A DNA stretch of 9,019 nt from Acidobacteriota bacterium (lineage in GTDB: Bacteria; Acidobacteriota; Vicinamibacteria; Vicinamibacterales; JACQTH01): contig JACQTH010000281.1 of NCBI GenBank assembly GCA_016210935.1, positions 1 to 9,019 of the forward strand. Reading direction: 5' to 3'. This document shows positions 1 to 7,670 of the stretch, piece by piece (position 1 is the stretch's first letter; the number at the start of each line of letters is the position of its first letter). A program made the position numbers and the translations under genes. Under the pieces are notes generated by a model that saw only the letters and a program-made list of their open reading frames with translations, made no database searches and had not been told where the DNA came from.

Positions 1-238
1 CCTGCGCCGCAATGGATTTCACCCAGGGGCGCGCGTCCTTGTACGTGAGAAGCGACATCGGGGCGATCTCGCCCGGCCGGTGGCAGCTCGTGCAGTGCGT
101 GTAGAAGATTGGCGCGACATCCTTGCTGAAGGTCGGCGCGCTGGCGGTGGCAGCAGCCTGCGGTCCGGCGCCTTGCAGTGCCACGGCAAGTCCGACCGAC
201 CACAAGAGTGCCGAGACCCCAAACGTTTTCAGGCTCAT
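1..238 (-). CDS. Secreted c-type cytochrome domain protein, N-terminal part (gene runs off the window)
   Basis: Translating the minus strand from the ATG at 236-238 gives 79 residues, open to the window edge. Residues 1-22 look like a signal peptide: a lysine near the start, then a hydrophobic stretch ending near ALQG, so the product should be exported to the periplasm. A CTSCH haem-attachment motif (CxxCH) lies at residues 49-53, preceded by FSKDVAPIFYTHC and followed by RPGEIAPMSLLTYKDARPW. This is the typical opening of single-haem cytochrome domains found at the front of larger periplasmic proteins in Acidobacteriota and Planctomycetes. In some of those the domain precedes a redoxin or copper-dependent monooxygenase region, but that part is outside the window. 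No good Shine-Dalgarno sequence precedes the ATG; the start is chosen because the signal peptide begins right there. Haem binding is well supported; the electron partner and full function are unknown. Confidence 0.85.
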   Translation of the reverse strand, partial: MSLKTFGVSALLWSVGLAVALQGAGPQAAATASAPTFSKDVAPIFYTHCTSCHRPGEIAPMSLLTYKDARPWVKSIAAQ

Positions 239-257
239 AAAGATTTGTCGGTGTTCT

Positions 258-312
258 AGTAACGAAGCTTCGCCGAGCTTCACTGGTTGGCTTGAGACGA
301 AGCTTCGTTACT
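258..312. repeat. Perfect 15-bp inverted repeat with 25-nt loop in the intergenic gap
   Basis: The arms AGTAACGAAGCTTCG (258-272) and CGAAGCTTCGTTACT (298-312) are exact reverse complements. Each arm also contains the 10-bp self-palindrome CGAAGCTTCG. A smaller pairing, GAAGCT (264-269) with AGCTTC (276-281), overlaps the left arm and would compete with the long stem. The element begins 19 bp beyond the stop codon of the large TamB/Omp85 gene and ends 19 bp before the cytochrome start. It could act as a transcription or mRNA-stability hairpin between the two genes, or be a dispersed palindromic repeat. No U-run follows the stem in the direction of transcription, so it is not a standard intrinsic terminator. 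The structure is certain from the sequence; the role is inference. Confidence 0.8.
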
Positions 313-331
313 TGTATACGTAAATTCTACG

Positions 332-3300
332 CTAAAAGATTTGCCCGATGGAAAAATACCAGCGCCCGCGCCGCCCGCCGGTGGCCCGCTCCGACAGGGG
401 CAGGCCAAAATCGACTCGAACGAGCGCAAACGGCGTCGACACGCGGACGCCAGCCCCGACGCCCACTTTCAGATTGAGCAGATCCAGATCGCGCGCCGAG
501 GGAAAGACGTTCCCCGCATCGACAAAACCCACACCGCCGACCCATTTGTAGACGGGAAAGCGGAATTCCTGGTTCAGCACGATCATGGCGTTTCCCCCGA
601 CCGGCTCTCCAAGGAAGTCCAGCCCTCCGAGGGCGTCGTCTTCGTACCCGCGCACGGTATTCGCTCCGCCGGCCAGAAACTGCTCGCTCGGAATGAGGTC
701 CTGACCGAACCCGCGTCCCACGCCCAGGCGGGCAGACGAAGCGAGGACGAGCTGATGCACCGGCCGGAAATAGGTCTGCTGCGCCAGATATTTGATGAAT
801 CGCAGGTCGGAGCCCAGCCTCGACGCCGCATATTCGACGCTCGACGAATGAAACGATCCCTGGCGCGTCTGAAACGGATCGTCCCTCGTATCGATGACAG
901 CCGTTCCGGTCAGGCGCGCTGTCCTGACCGTGACGTCGATCCCGAGGGGATCGTCGGGATCCACACCGCGACTGAACGTGTGGTTCTGCTCGAGGCTGTA
1001 TCCATACGTCACGTTGAGGCGCCCGAATGGATTCACACGCTGCTCGCCCGAGAGACTCGATCGGTCGATGACGATCGGGATGGCCGTGCCACGCTCTTCC
1101 CGCGATCGCGTCACGAAGAGACTCGTCGTGGCGGGAAGGCCGAACACCCGTGGCGTGCTGAGGAACCCGCGCGCGAGGTTGCGATCGCGATCGTAGCGAT
1201 AGGTCGCCCCCGCGGACGCGGCACGCCCAAAGAGATTGCGGTCCAGGATTTCAGCGACCAGCCCGGTGGACAGGTCGCGAGCCTCGCTCGCGGATCGCGC
1301 CTCGTCGTTCAGTTGGACGCCGTACCGAAAGCGCCAGCGTGGACGCTCGACGAGCGTGACCCGGGCGACGATGGGCTGGACAAAGGCGCCTGGCGTCTCG
1401 ATCGGCGCAGACGAAGCCACCGGCTCGATGTCGACACTCTGGAAGATCCCGGTGTCGTAAAGCCGTTTACGGCCGCGTTGCCATTCATCCATGTCAACCG
1501 GCCGATCGACTTCGAGATGAAGCGTCCGCTCGACGATCGCAGGACTGGTCTGGACCGCTCCGCCGACCTCCACACGCAGCAGTCGCTGCTCGGGTCCCTC
1601 GAGGACGTTGAATGTGATGTCAACGCGCGTGTGTGCGGGGTCGATCGTCTGTGAAGGTTCGACCACGCCCTCATTGAAGCCGCGTCCGCGATACCACTGC
1701 TCGATGCGTCGTCGCGCGTCCGCCAGCAGCCGCGGCGCGTACTCGTCACCTGTGGTCAGCCCTACGGCCTCGCGCAGCGGTTCGATCCGCGCGGGAGCAA
1801 CACCGTTCCACCGGATGTCGCCAACCCGGTATTTCGGGCCTTCCTCGATCGTCACCCGGAGAATCGCGCGCCCTGCAGCAGGAAACTCAATCGACGCGCC
1901 GTGTATTCGTGCGGCGAGAAAGCCAGCGGATCGATAGAGATCCGTGAGCCACTGACGAAGCGACATCGGATCGAGCCACGCCTCGAGCTCGTAGTCGTGG
2001 GTGGTCACCAGCGTCTCGAGTTCCCGGGTTGAAAAGAACCGGTTGCCTTCGAATTGGATACGGCGTTCCGTGCGCCGTTCGCCGGGTTCGATCGAGACGA
2101 CGAGTCGCTTGATCGCGGGAATCTCGTCCGAGAGGCTGATGGTGGCCTTCACCCTGGCCTGGAGATATCCCTCGCGGACCAGATCGACTCGCGCCAGGCG
2201 CATCGCCTCTTCTTCAAGGAAGCGATCGAATACCGCATGGCGCCAGGCCGATCGGATGGCCTCGAGCGCGCGGTCCGACAAACGGCCGCCGGTGACGATG
2301 ATTTCCGTCCGGGGCCCGCGGGTGATGTCGTATTCGAGCGTCACGACCTCCGCGTCGGCGGGAAGCCGGCGCGCGGACGTGGTCGCTTCGAGGTAGCCGG
2401 CCTCCTCATACCAGCGCTCCAGGCGATCGCGATCCTCCCGCCACTTTCTGAAGTCGAACCGTCGTCCCGCGACCTGTTGGAGGCCTGCGATTAAATCCGA
2501 TTCGGCGAAGCCGGGGTCGCCGGCGATCCGCACCGCCTGGATTCGCGGCTGCGCCGCCGACGCGCGACGAGCCATCGTGGTCTTCGGGCCGCCGACCGAG
2601 ATCTGATGTCGCGCTTCGTACGTGCGATCGCGATCCTCGCGGGAGATGAATCGGAGATCCACGTTGGGTCGCGGCTGATAGCTGGCCAGCCAGGTGATCC
2701 CGCCCAGCTTGAGATTCTGAGAGAGCAGCAGGCGGACCTCGGGGCTGAGGTTCTTCGCGAGCGTCAGCCGGGCCGTCGGATCGGTCTCTCCCGCGACATC
2801 GCTCAGATCGCCGAGATCGGCCGTGACCCCACGTTCGAACCGGAGCGTGTCCAGGCCCACGGCCCGTCCGGCGACGCCGAGGACCTCGCCGGAGAGCAAT
2901 CCGAGGAGCTGCTGGCCCGACGCCGACGCTTGCTGCGAGGCAAGATCCGAGTACGGCCGGCCGGTCAGCAGCAGCGACACGATGTCGGCCTTGCTGAGCG
3001 TCGGATCGTCTGCGCTGAGATCGGTCGTGAGCCGATCAGGTGTGCCGCTGATGCCGAGCGTGATCTCGTGGCCACCGACCGTCGTGCGGGCGGAGATGCT
3101 CAGGTCTGGCACGATGGCGACCGGGTTCGCGAAGTCGATCGATCCGCGATCGATGACATAGGTCGTGCCGCCGAGAAACAGCTGGCCGCCCTCGCGCAGC
3201 TCGGCGCGACCCACGACCCCGGGGCGCGCGACTGAGCCGAGGACGCGAAGGTCGGCGCCGAGGTCGAAACGACCGTAATTGTTGTCCACCTCGATATCGG

Positions 3301-6300
3301 CATCGGTCACGATGCGGACATCGAGGGCGAGGCGGTCGGCCATGCGCCCTGCGGCCGACAGCTGCGAGAGCTCAAGATGCGGCGCGCCCGGGCTGAGCGC
3401 CGTCGAGGATCCCAAAAGCTGCGTCACCACACTCAGCGGCCGCCGATACTCGCCGCGCAGCAGCGTGACGCGCCCGGAGATCCGCGGCGTCAGATCTTCG
3501 GCGCGGATCGTGAGGTCGACGTCGACTTCGCTCTCCAGACCGGCCGGAGCGTCCAGCCCGATATTCCGCCCTTCGATCGTGAGTGACGCGGCGCTGACCT
3601 GCGCCGGTCCCGGCCGGCCCGCCGGGCCGGCTGCCTTCCTCGATGTCAGAACGCGGTAATCGAACGTGCCCCTGGCCGAGACAGCGCCTCCATTCGCCCG
3701 GCCCTTGAGATCGCCGGTCGTGATGCCCGTCCTCGACACCTGCAGGGTGCCCTGCAGATCGGTCACCGCGATCGCCGGGTCGCGCAGCGTGAATCCCGCC
3801 CGCTGGATGGCGATGTGACCGTGGGGATCGGGCGCGTTGGACGCGCCGGTCAGGGCGAGATCCAGCGTCGCGTCGCCGAACGTGTTCACGTCGGGCACGA
3901 TGGCGCCGAGCAGACGCAGATCTGTCTGGCCCGTGATGCGCGCGTCCAGCTGATTCGAAACGAGATCGACGCCACCGGCAAGGGCGAGTCGATTCTCGGG
4001 GCGCTCGACCATTCTCCATTCGAACGACTCCACGCGCAGGCGTCCCGCGCCCAGCGTGAAGCGGGGCGGCCGCAGCGGTTCGAAGGCGACGCCCTGAATC
4101 GACCAGCGGTCCGTCTCGATGTCGATGTCGCCTTTCACGTCCTGAAGGTCGAGCGTTTCGGCTTGGATGTGGGCGGTGATATTCGCTGCACCTGCAATCG
4201 ACGAGCGTGCCGTGTCGGGCAGGACACCTTCCAGAAGTTTTGGGGTGATGTTCTCGACCCGCAGGTCGACGTTCAGGTCTGCGATCGCGGTGCCGGGCCG
4301 CTGGCTCGTAGTGCCCGGCTTCAGCCGGGCCTCGTCCGACCTCCCGCCTCCGCCGAAGGCTTCGGCGAGGCTCGCCGAAGCGCGCTCCGCGCGCGAAGGC
4401 GGCAGCCGGGCCGCTCCGTTTCTCAACCTCACAACCACGCCCGTGTCGGGCGACAGCACCTGCACTTCGCTTACCGTGATCGCGCCTTCCGAGTACTCGA
4501 CCCTGACCGGCTCGGTCAGCCGTACTGACCGGTCGCCGATCGTCAGATCCGCGGGCAACACCTCGAGGCTCCCTCGGACCTCCGCGAGGCGTTCCAATGT
4601 GCCGGACGCGCCGCCACTCAGCGTGATGAATCCACCGATCTTCCGGGTTCGAATCCAGTCAACGGGAAGCGCTGAGAGATCGAGGCGCGCGGCCCAAGCT
4701 CGTGCGCTGTATTCGTACGGGCGCGAAACGACGACAACCGCATCCGCCGTTGCGCCGAACAGTGGCGCGCCCGCACGGATCCGAGCCTGATTGTTTTCCA
4801 GCTCCACATGACCCGATACGCGATCGAGATCGTTACCGGCCAACGACAATCGGCCGTCGACGTCAGCGATCAACGACGGGGTTTTGAGCGTGCCGCCGAA
4901 TGCGCCCGTTGACGCGAGACTTCCGGACGGGTTCCACTCGGAGACACCGGCCGCATTCGCCACAGCCGGCAGATCGTTCAATGAGGCTTCGAAGCGGCCA
5001 CGAAGGGCGCCCGTGCTGAAATCCGTTGTGCCGGTGGCGACGAGACTGTTGTCGCCCAAGCGCAGGTCCAACCGATCCACGGTCGCCGCCCGCGTGTCTC
5101 CCGAGAATGTTGCCGTCGCACGGAGTGGTCCGACCTTGCGGACGGACAGATTCTCGGAATGAATGCGGCCGCTGACCTGTGGTCGTTGAAGCCGCCCTGA
5201 CAGGTCGAATGTGCCCCGAATGTCTCCCCCAACGTCTTCGAGCACGTCGGGAACGGCAAGGCCGCCGGTGCGGAGCGCCTCGACGGCGGCTGCCGGATCT
5301 GAAACGTGCGCGGTCGCCGTACCGGTGACCGTCGAGTCTGTGATGCGAGACGCCAATCGGCCGCGCAGATCCGATTCGATGTCGAGGTCGGATCCAATTC
5401 GGTGAGCCTGCTGCAGGCGCCACGCTCCCCGATCCAGTTGGAGCGTCAGGGATCCATCGATCGGAGCGCCGCGGCGATTCGGCGAGGGCGACGCACGATT
5501 GCGCATTGTTGCCCTGACCGCTGCAAGTTCCAGCCGATCCGCCACGAGCTCCACCTGACCGTCGAACGACGCTGCGACCTGTTCGGGAAACTGGGGAACA
5601 ACCTGCCGGATGAGATCAGGATCGAGTCGGCGCCATCGCGCCGAGAGGATCCTGGGAGCGTCGATCCCGAAGGGCCATCGGCCCCTCGCCTCGAGGGTGC
5701 TGTCGCCAATCCGGACGCGAACCTGATCGAACGCCGCTTCGCTTGTCGTCACTCGTACGTTGGCCTCCATCGCGGTGGCGGCGATGGCCCGCCAGCGGAT
5801 GCTGCGACCGTCAACGACGAGATCGGCGATCGGGCTCACGATCTCGCCCGTGAGCCGGCCCTTCACGTTAGCGTTTCCGTGCAGATCATCCGCCAGTGAT
5901 GTGTGCGGCAACGCGAGTGCGGCCAGCCGTCCGAGATCGGCTCGGCCTGTCAGCCGCGTATCAATCGTCGGCGCCGCGAACAGCCGATCGATGCGCCCGT
6001 CCAGCGTGAGCCGGGCTTGCGGGATCGCGATCTCCAACGTGTGGAAGTCCAGTCCCCGGCCATCGAAGCCGATCGTCCCCGCGAACCGGCTGCTTCTAAT
6101 CGCGCGCTGATCAATGTCTGAGCCAAAAATCAGCGCTGGTCCAGCCCCGACGGTGAGTGGGCCCTCGATGCTCTCGGTCTCACCTCGTGTCAGCGAGAAC
6201 GAGATGCCTTGCGTGTCGAGCCGGACATCCCGGCCCTCGTCGACGTACGAAACATCGAGCCCGTTGACCACCAGGGTCCCGAAGCGGAAGACGGGAGCCG

Positions 6301-6718
6301 TGGCCACCGGCGTGGTGCGAGGAGCCGGAAGATTGAGTGTGCCGTCGCGGAAGCGCTGAATCGAGACACGTGATTCAATCAGGCGCAGCGACTCGACGTG
6401 GATGTCATCGCCACGCCGCCACACCATCCTCCACGGGATATCGATCCAGATGTCGCGCGCGCGGAAAAAGGGAAGCTCGGAATGCCTCGGAGCCGACGCG
6501 GCGACATTATTGAGACGGACGGAGAGCGAAGCCAGGTTGTACTCGACGCGCTGGACGGTGAGATCGACGCCGAACTGCGCCTTCAGGCGTTCGATGGCCC
6601 ACGCCGTGACCATGGAGCGCACGAAGGCCGTGTGGGCGAGAAGAAACAGCGCGATCGGCGCCAGCACCGCGATCGCGAGCGACGCGAGCGCGACGCGACG
6701 CCTCCAGCGGCCGGTCAT
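332..6718 (-). CDS. TamB-like protein fused to a five-POTRA Omp85 (BamA/TamA-type) outer-membrane barrel
   Basis: This 2128-residue product combines two envelope-biogenesis families. Residues 1-8 are basic and 9-29 form one hydrophobic helix without a convincing cleavage site, matching the inner-membrane anchor of TamB. Residues ~35-1377 are beta-rich AsmA/TamB-type repeats, ending in a TamB C-terminal domain (~1017-1377; DNNYGRFDLGADLRVLG around Tyr1148, then GTTYVIDRGSIDF and LSKADIVSLLLTGRPYSDL). After a short linker (~1378-1392) come five POTRA domains at about 1392-1469, 1470-1549, 1550-1629, 1630-1711 and 1712-1790. They are followed by a beta-barrel (~1793-2128) with the Omp85 loop-6 motif VRGYE at 2022-2026 and a terminal phenylalanine (FSIGQIF), as in outer-membrane insertion signals. 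In known systems TamB is a periplasm-spanning lipid-transfer or assembly protein that docks with the Omp85 protein TamA; here both would be one chain. The ATG at 6718 is the only usable start before the membrane helix, but the strong Shine-Dalgarno lies 25 nt away. Palindromic in-frame inserts occur near residues 770-805 and 1026-1040. Domain calls are firm; function in this organism is inferred. Confidence 0.92.
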   Translation of the reverse strand: MTGRWRRRVALASLAIAVLAPIALFLLAHTAFVRSMVTAWAIERLKAQFGVDLTVQRVEYNLASLSVRLNNVAASAPRHSELPFFRARDIWIDIPWRMVWRRGDDIHVESLRLIESRVSIQRFRDGTLNLPAPRTTPVATAPVFRFGTLVVNGLDVSYVDEGRDVRLDTQGISFSLTRGETESIEGPLTVGAGPALIFGSDIDQRAIRSSRFAGTIGFDGRGLDFHTLEIAIPQARLTLDGRIDRLFAAPTIDTRLTGRADLGRLAALALPHTSLADDLHGNANVKGRLTGEIVSPIADLVVDGRSIRWRAIAATAMEANVRVTTSEAAFDQVRVRIGDSTLEARGRWPFGIDAPRILSARWRRLDPDLIRQVVPQFPEQVAASFDGQVELVADRLELAAVRATMRNRASPSPNRRGAPIDGSLTLQLDRGAWRLQQAHRIGSDLDIESDLRGRLASRITDSTVTGTATAHVSDPAAAVEALRTGGLAVPDVLEDVGGDIRGTFDLSGRLQRPQVSGRIHSENLSVRKVGPLRATATFSGDTRAATVDRLDLRLGDNSLVATGTTDFSTGALRGRFEASLNDLPAVANAAGVSEWNPSGSLASTGAFGGTLKTPSLIADVDGRLSLAGNDLDRVSGHVELENNQARIRAGAPLFGATADAVVVVSRPYEYSARAWAARLDLSALPVDWIRTRKIGGFITLSGGASGTLERLAEVRGSLEVLPADLTIGDRSVRLTEPVRVEYSEGAITVSEVQVLSPDTGVVVRLRNGAARLPPSRAERASASLAEAFGGGGRSDEARLKPGTTSQRPGTAIADLNVDLRVENITPKLLEGVLPDTARSSIAGAANITAHIQAETLDLQDVKGDIDIETDRWSIQGVAFEPLRPPRFTLGAGRLRVESFEWRMVERPENRLALAGGVDLVSNQLDARITGQTDLRLLGAIVPDVNTFGDATLDLALTGASNAPDPHGHIAIQRAGFTLRDPAIAVTDLQGTLQVSRTGITTGDLKGRANGGAVSARGTFDYRVLTSRKAAGPAGRPGPAQVSAASLTIEGRNIGLDAPAGLESEVDVDLTIRAEDLTPRISGRVTLLRGEYRRPLSVVTQLLGSSTALSPGAPHLELSQLSAAGRMADRLALDVRIVTDADIEVDNNYGRFDLGADLRVLGSVARPGVVGRAELREGGQLFLGGTTYVIDRGSIDFANPVAIVPDLSISARTTVGGHEITLGISGTPDRLTTDLSADDPTLSKADIVSLLLTGRPYSDLASQQASASGQQLLGLLSGEVLGVAGRAVGLDTLRFERGVTADLGDLSDVAGETDPTARLTLAKNLSPEVRLLLSQNLKLGGITWLASYQPRPNVDLRFISREDRDRTYEARHQISVGGPKTTMARRASAAQPRIQAVRIAGDPGFAESDLIAGLQQVAGRRFDFRKWREDRDRLERWYEEAGYLEATTSARRLPADAEVVTLEYDITRGPRTEIIVTGGRLSDRALEAIRSAWRHAVFDRFLEEEAMRLARVDLVREGYLQARVKATISLSDEIPAIKRLVVSIEPGERRTERRIQFEGNRFFSTRELETLVTTHDYELEAWLDPMSLRQWLTDLYRSAGFLAARIHGASIEFPAAGRAILRVTIEEGPKYRVGDIRWNGVAPARIEPLREAVGLTTGDEYAPRLLADARRRIEQWYRGRGFNEGVVEPSQTIDPAHTRVDITFNVLEGPEQRLLRVEVGGAVQTSPAIVERTLHLEVDRPVDMDEWQRGRKRLYDTGIFQSVDIEPVASSAPIETPGAFVQPIVARVTLVERPRWRFRYGVQLNDEARSASEARDLSTGLVAEILDRNLFGRAASAGATYRYDRDRNLARGFLSTPRVFGLPATTSLFVTRSREERGTAIPIVIDRSSLSGEQRVNPFGRLNVTYGYSLEQNHTFSRGVDPDDPLGIDVTVRTARLTGTAVIDTRDDPFQTRQGSFHSSSVEYAASRLGSDLRFIKYLAQQTYFRPVHQLVLASSARLGVGRGFGQDLIPSEQFLAGGANTVRGYEDDALGGLDFLGEPVGGNAMIVLNQEFRFPVYKWVGGVGFVDAGNVFPSARDLDLLNLKVGVGAGVRVSTPFALVRVDFGLPLSERATGGRRGRWYFSIGQIF
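3613..3631. repeat. GC-only palindrome inside the TamB domain coding sequence
   Basis: GCCGGCCC (3613-3620) and GGGCCGGC (3624-3631) are exact reverse complements around a GCC loop. It encodes part of a low-complexity stretch, AAGPAGRPGPA (residues ~1029-1039). The stretch sits just after a beta segment (GTFDYRVL) and before the next one (SLTIEGR), where an insertion would be tolerated. It may be a small palindromic insert or just a Gly/Pro-rich loop with high GC; the sequence alone does not decide. Confidence 0.5.
4308..4411. repeat. Composite palindromic element inserted in frame in the TamB-like region
   Basis: About 100 bp carry several nested perfect inverted repeats. GCCCGGC (4313-4319) pairs with GCCGGGC (4324-4330) around TTCA. 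CGCCGAA (4351-4357) pairs with TTCGGCG (4361-4367). CTTCGGCGAG (4360-4369) pairs with CTCGCCGAAG (4371-4380) across one base, and GCGCG (4380-4384) pairs with CGCGC (4388-4392). On the minus strand it is read as residues ~770-805, including RAERASASLAEAF, a GGGG run and RSDEARLKPGTT. That peptide is unlike the alternating hydrophobic beta-strands on either side. This is the pattern of a mobile palindromic element that settled in a coding region without breaking the frame, comparable in principle to Rickettsia palindromic elements. The inverted repeats are seen directly; the mobile origin is inferred and needs copies elsewhere in the genome. Confidence 0.65.
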
Positions 6719-6743
6719 GTCGGTGATGGGATTCGGGGCATCG

Positions 6744-6750
6744 CCTCCTT
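6744..6750 (-). promoter_or_regulatory. Strong Shine-Dalgarno, unusually placed upstream of the TamB/Omp85 gene
   Basis: The minus strand reads AAGGAGG here, a perfect anti-16S match and the best ribosome site in the window. It ends 25 nt before the ATG at 6718, which is too far for normal initiation, and only 2 nt before another ATG (6739-6741). That nearer ATG opens an 8-codon reading frame (MPRIPSPT) whose TGA overlaps the large gene's ATG as ATGA. Either ribosomes start at the small frame and re-initiate, or mRNA folding shortens the distance. The motif and spacing are observed; the coupling mechanism is inferred. Confidence 0.5.
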
Positions 6751-6770
6751 CAGTATAGAACCGGCTCGCC

Positions 6771-7670
6771 CTATCGCCCGGCGAAGTATCCTTCGCGGGC
6801 CTGCACCGTCAGTCCGGACCGCTTCACTTGAACGGTCAGGGTATGCCAGCCGTCGGACGCGACATCGGTTGGATAGTAGGTAAGGACATATCGGGTTCGG
6901 ATGTCCTCGAGGACCTCGAGAAACGCGCGCTTGAGCCAATCGCTGGACTCGGCGTGCCAGACGCGGCCTCCAGTGGATTCCACGAGTCGCGTGATGAAGC
7001 GTTCGCTCCTGGTGATCATCTCCCGGATGGTCCGCACCCTGTCGGGCTCAGGCCGCCGCAGGCCGACCACATACAGAAGCGAGTTCGAGTGCTGGACCGC
7101 CGTCCGGAGCTGGTCCTCGGTGAGCCAGCTGGCGTTGTCGAGGCCATCCGTGAAGACGAGCACCACGTTGCGCCGTGCCTCGGAGCGTCGAAGGGCGAGC
7201 GCCGCATAGATGCCGTCTCGGAGCGATGTGGCGCCCGCGGCGAGTGACTGCTGAAGCGCGGCCGCGATGATCGAGCGATCCGCTGTGAGATCGCTGGGGA
7301 GCGAGATCTCGTGGGACAGAGTGATGAGAGCTGCGGCATCCGCGGGCTGCAGGCCGTTCGAGAACGCTTCGGCAGCCTGGCGCAGCTCACGCAGTTTTTC
7401 GCCGCGCACGCTCCCGCTCACATCGAGGATGAGAATGGCGTCCAGCGGAAGCTGCTCCACGTCGGCGCTTTCAATTCGTTGCTTCACGCCGTTGTCGAAC
7501 ACCTCGAAATCGGATGCTTTCAAATTGCCGATAGGACGCCGGCCACGGGTCACGCCGACGTCGACGCGCACCAGCTCGATGCCAGAACGAAAGACCGGCT
7601 GCTGGCTCATGACGGGCGTCGTGAGACAGACTGCGACGAGCAGTGAATTCGCGGCTGCAAGCCGGCGCAT
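6771..7670 (-). CDS. Secreted von Willebrand factor A (VWA) domain protein, Acidobacteria-type
   Basis: The 299-residue product has a signal peptide (residues 1-22, likely cut after VMS before QQPVF), so it should act in the periplasm or outside the cell. A short N-terminal beta region (about 27-70, with RVDVGVTRGRRPIGNLKASDF) precedes the VWA fold. The metal-ion-dependent adhesion site is complete: DVSGS at 83-87, Thr148 in GATSL and Asp175 in FTDGLD. The domain should therefore bind a divalent metal and a protein ligand. The C-terminal part (about 235-299, RTRYVLTYYPTD to REGYFAGR) matches the usual ending of the VWFA-related family common in Acidobacteriota, and the length is typical. The ATG at 7670 overlaps the stop of the upstream TPR gene by one base (TGATG), suggesting translational coupling. 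The partner it binds is not known; the adjacent TPR and TonB-receptor genes hint at an envelope or nutrient-uptake role. Confidence 0.92.
   Translation of the reverse strand: MRRLAAANSLLVAVCLTTPVMSQQPVFRSGIELVRVDVGVTRGRRPIGNLKASDFEVFDNGVKQRIESADVEQLPLDAILILDVSGSVRGEKLRELRQAAEAFSNGLQPADAAALITLSHEISLPSDLTADRSIIAAALQQSLAAGATSLRDGIYAALALRRSEARRNVVLVFTDGLDNASWLTEDQLRTAVQHSNSLLYVVGLRRPEPDRVRTIREMITRSERFITRLVESTGGRVWHAESSDWLKRAFLEVLEDIRTRYVLTYYPTDVASDGWHTLTVQVKRSGLTVQAREGYFAGR

Noticed and set aside
258..312. Intrinsic terminator or integron attC site
   Set aside because: No U-run follows the stem on the minus strand, and the ends do not match the attC core consensus (RYYYAAC / GTTRRRY).
341..1654. 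A 437-codon open frame on the plus strand opposite the barrel and POTRA region
   Set aside because: It is a shadow of the minus-strand gene: composition is arginine/aspartate-rich with no fold or motif, and the opposite strand has clear Omp85 features.
2573..2575. Internal ATG (residue 1382) at the TamB/POTRA junction as start of a separate Omp85 gene
   Set aside because: No Shine-Dalgarno precedes it, and the sequence after it (MARRASAAQPRIQ) is not a signal peptide, so an independent product could not reach the outer membrane.
2606..3235. A 209-codon plus-strand open frame
   Set aside because: It lies opposite the TamB C-terminal domain, has low-complexity charged composition and no recognisable domain; GC-rich DNA gives many such frames.
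6718..6741. Frameshift hiding a longer N-terminus of the TamB/Omp85 protein
   Set aside because: The protein from 6718 already begins with basic residues and a membrane helix as expected for TamB; nothing upstream looks like missing coding sequence.
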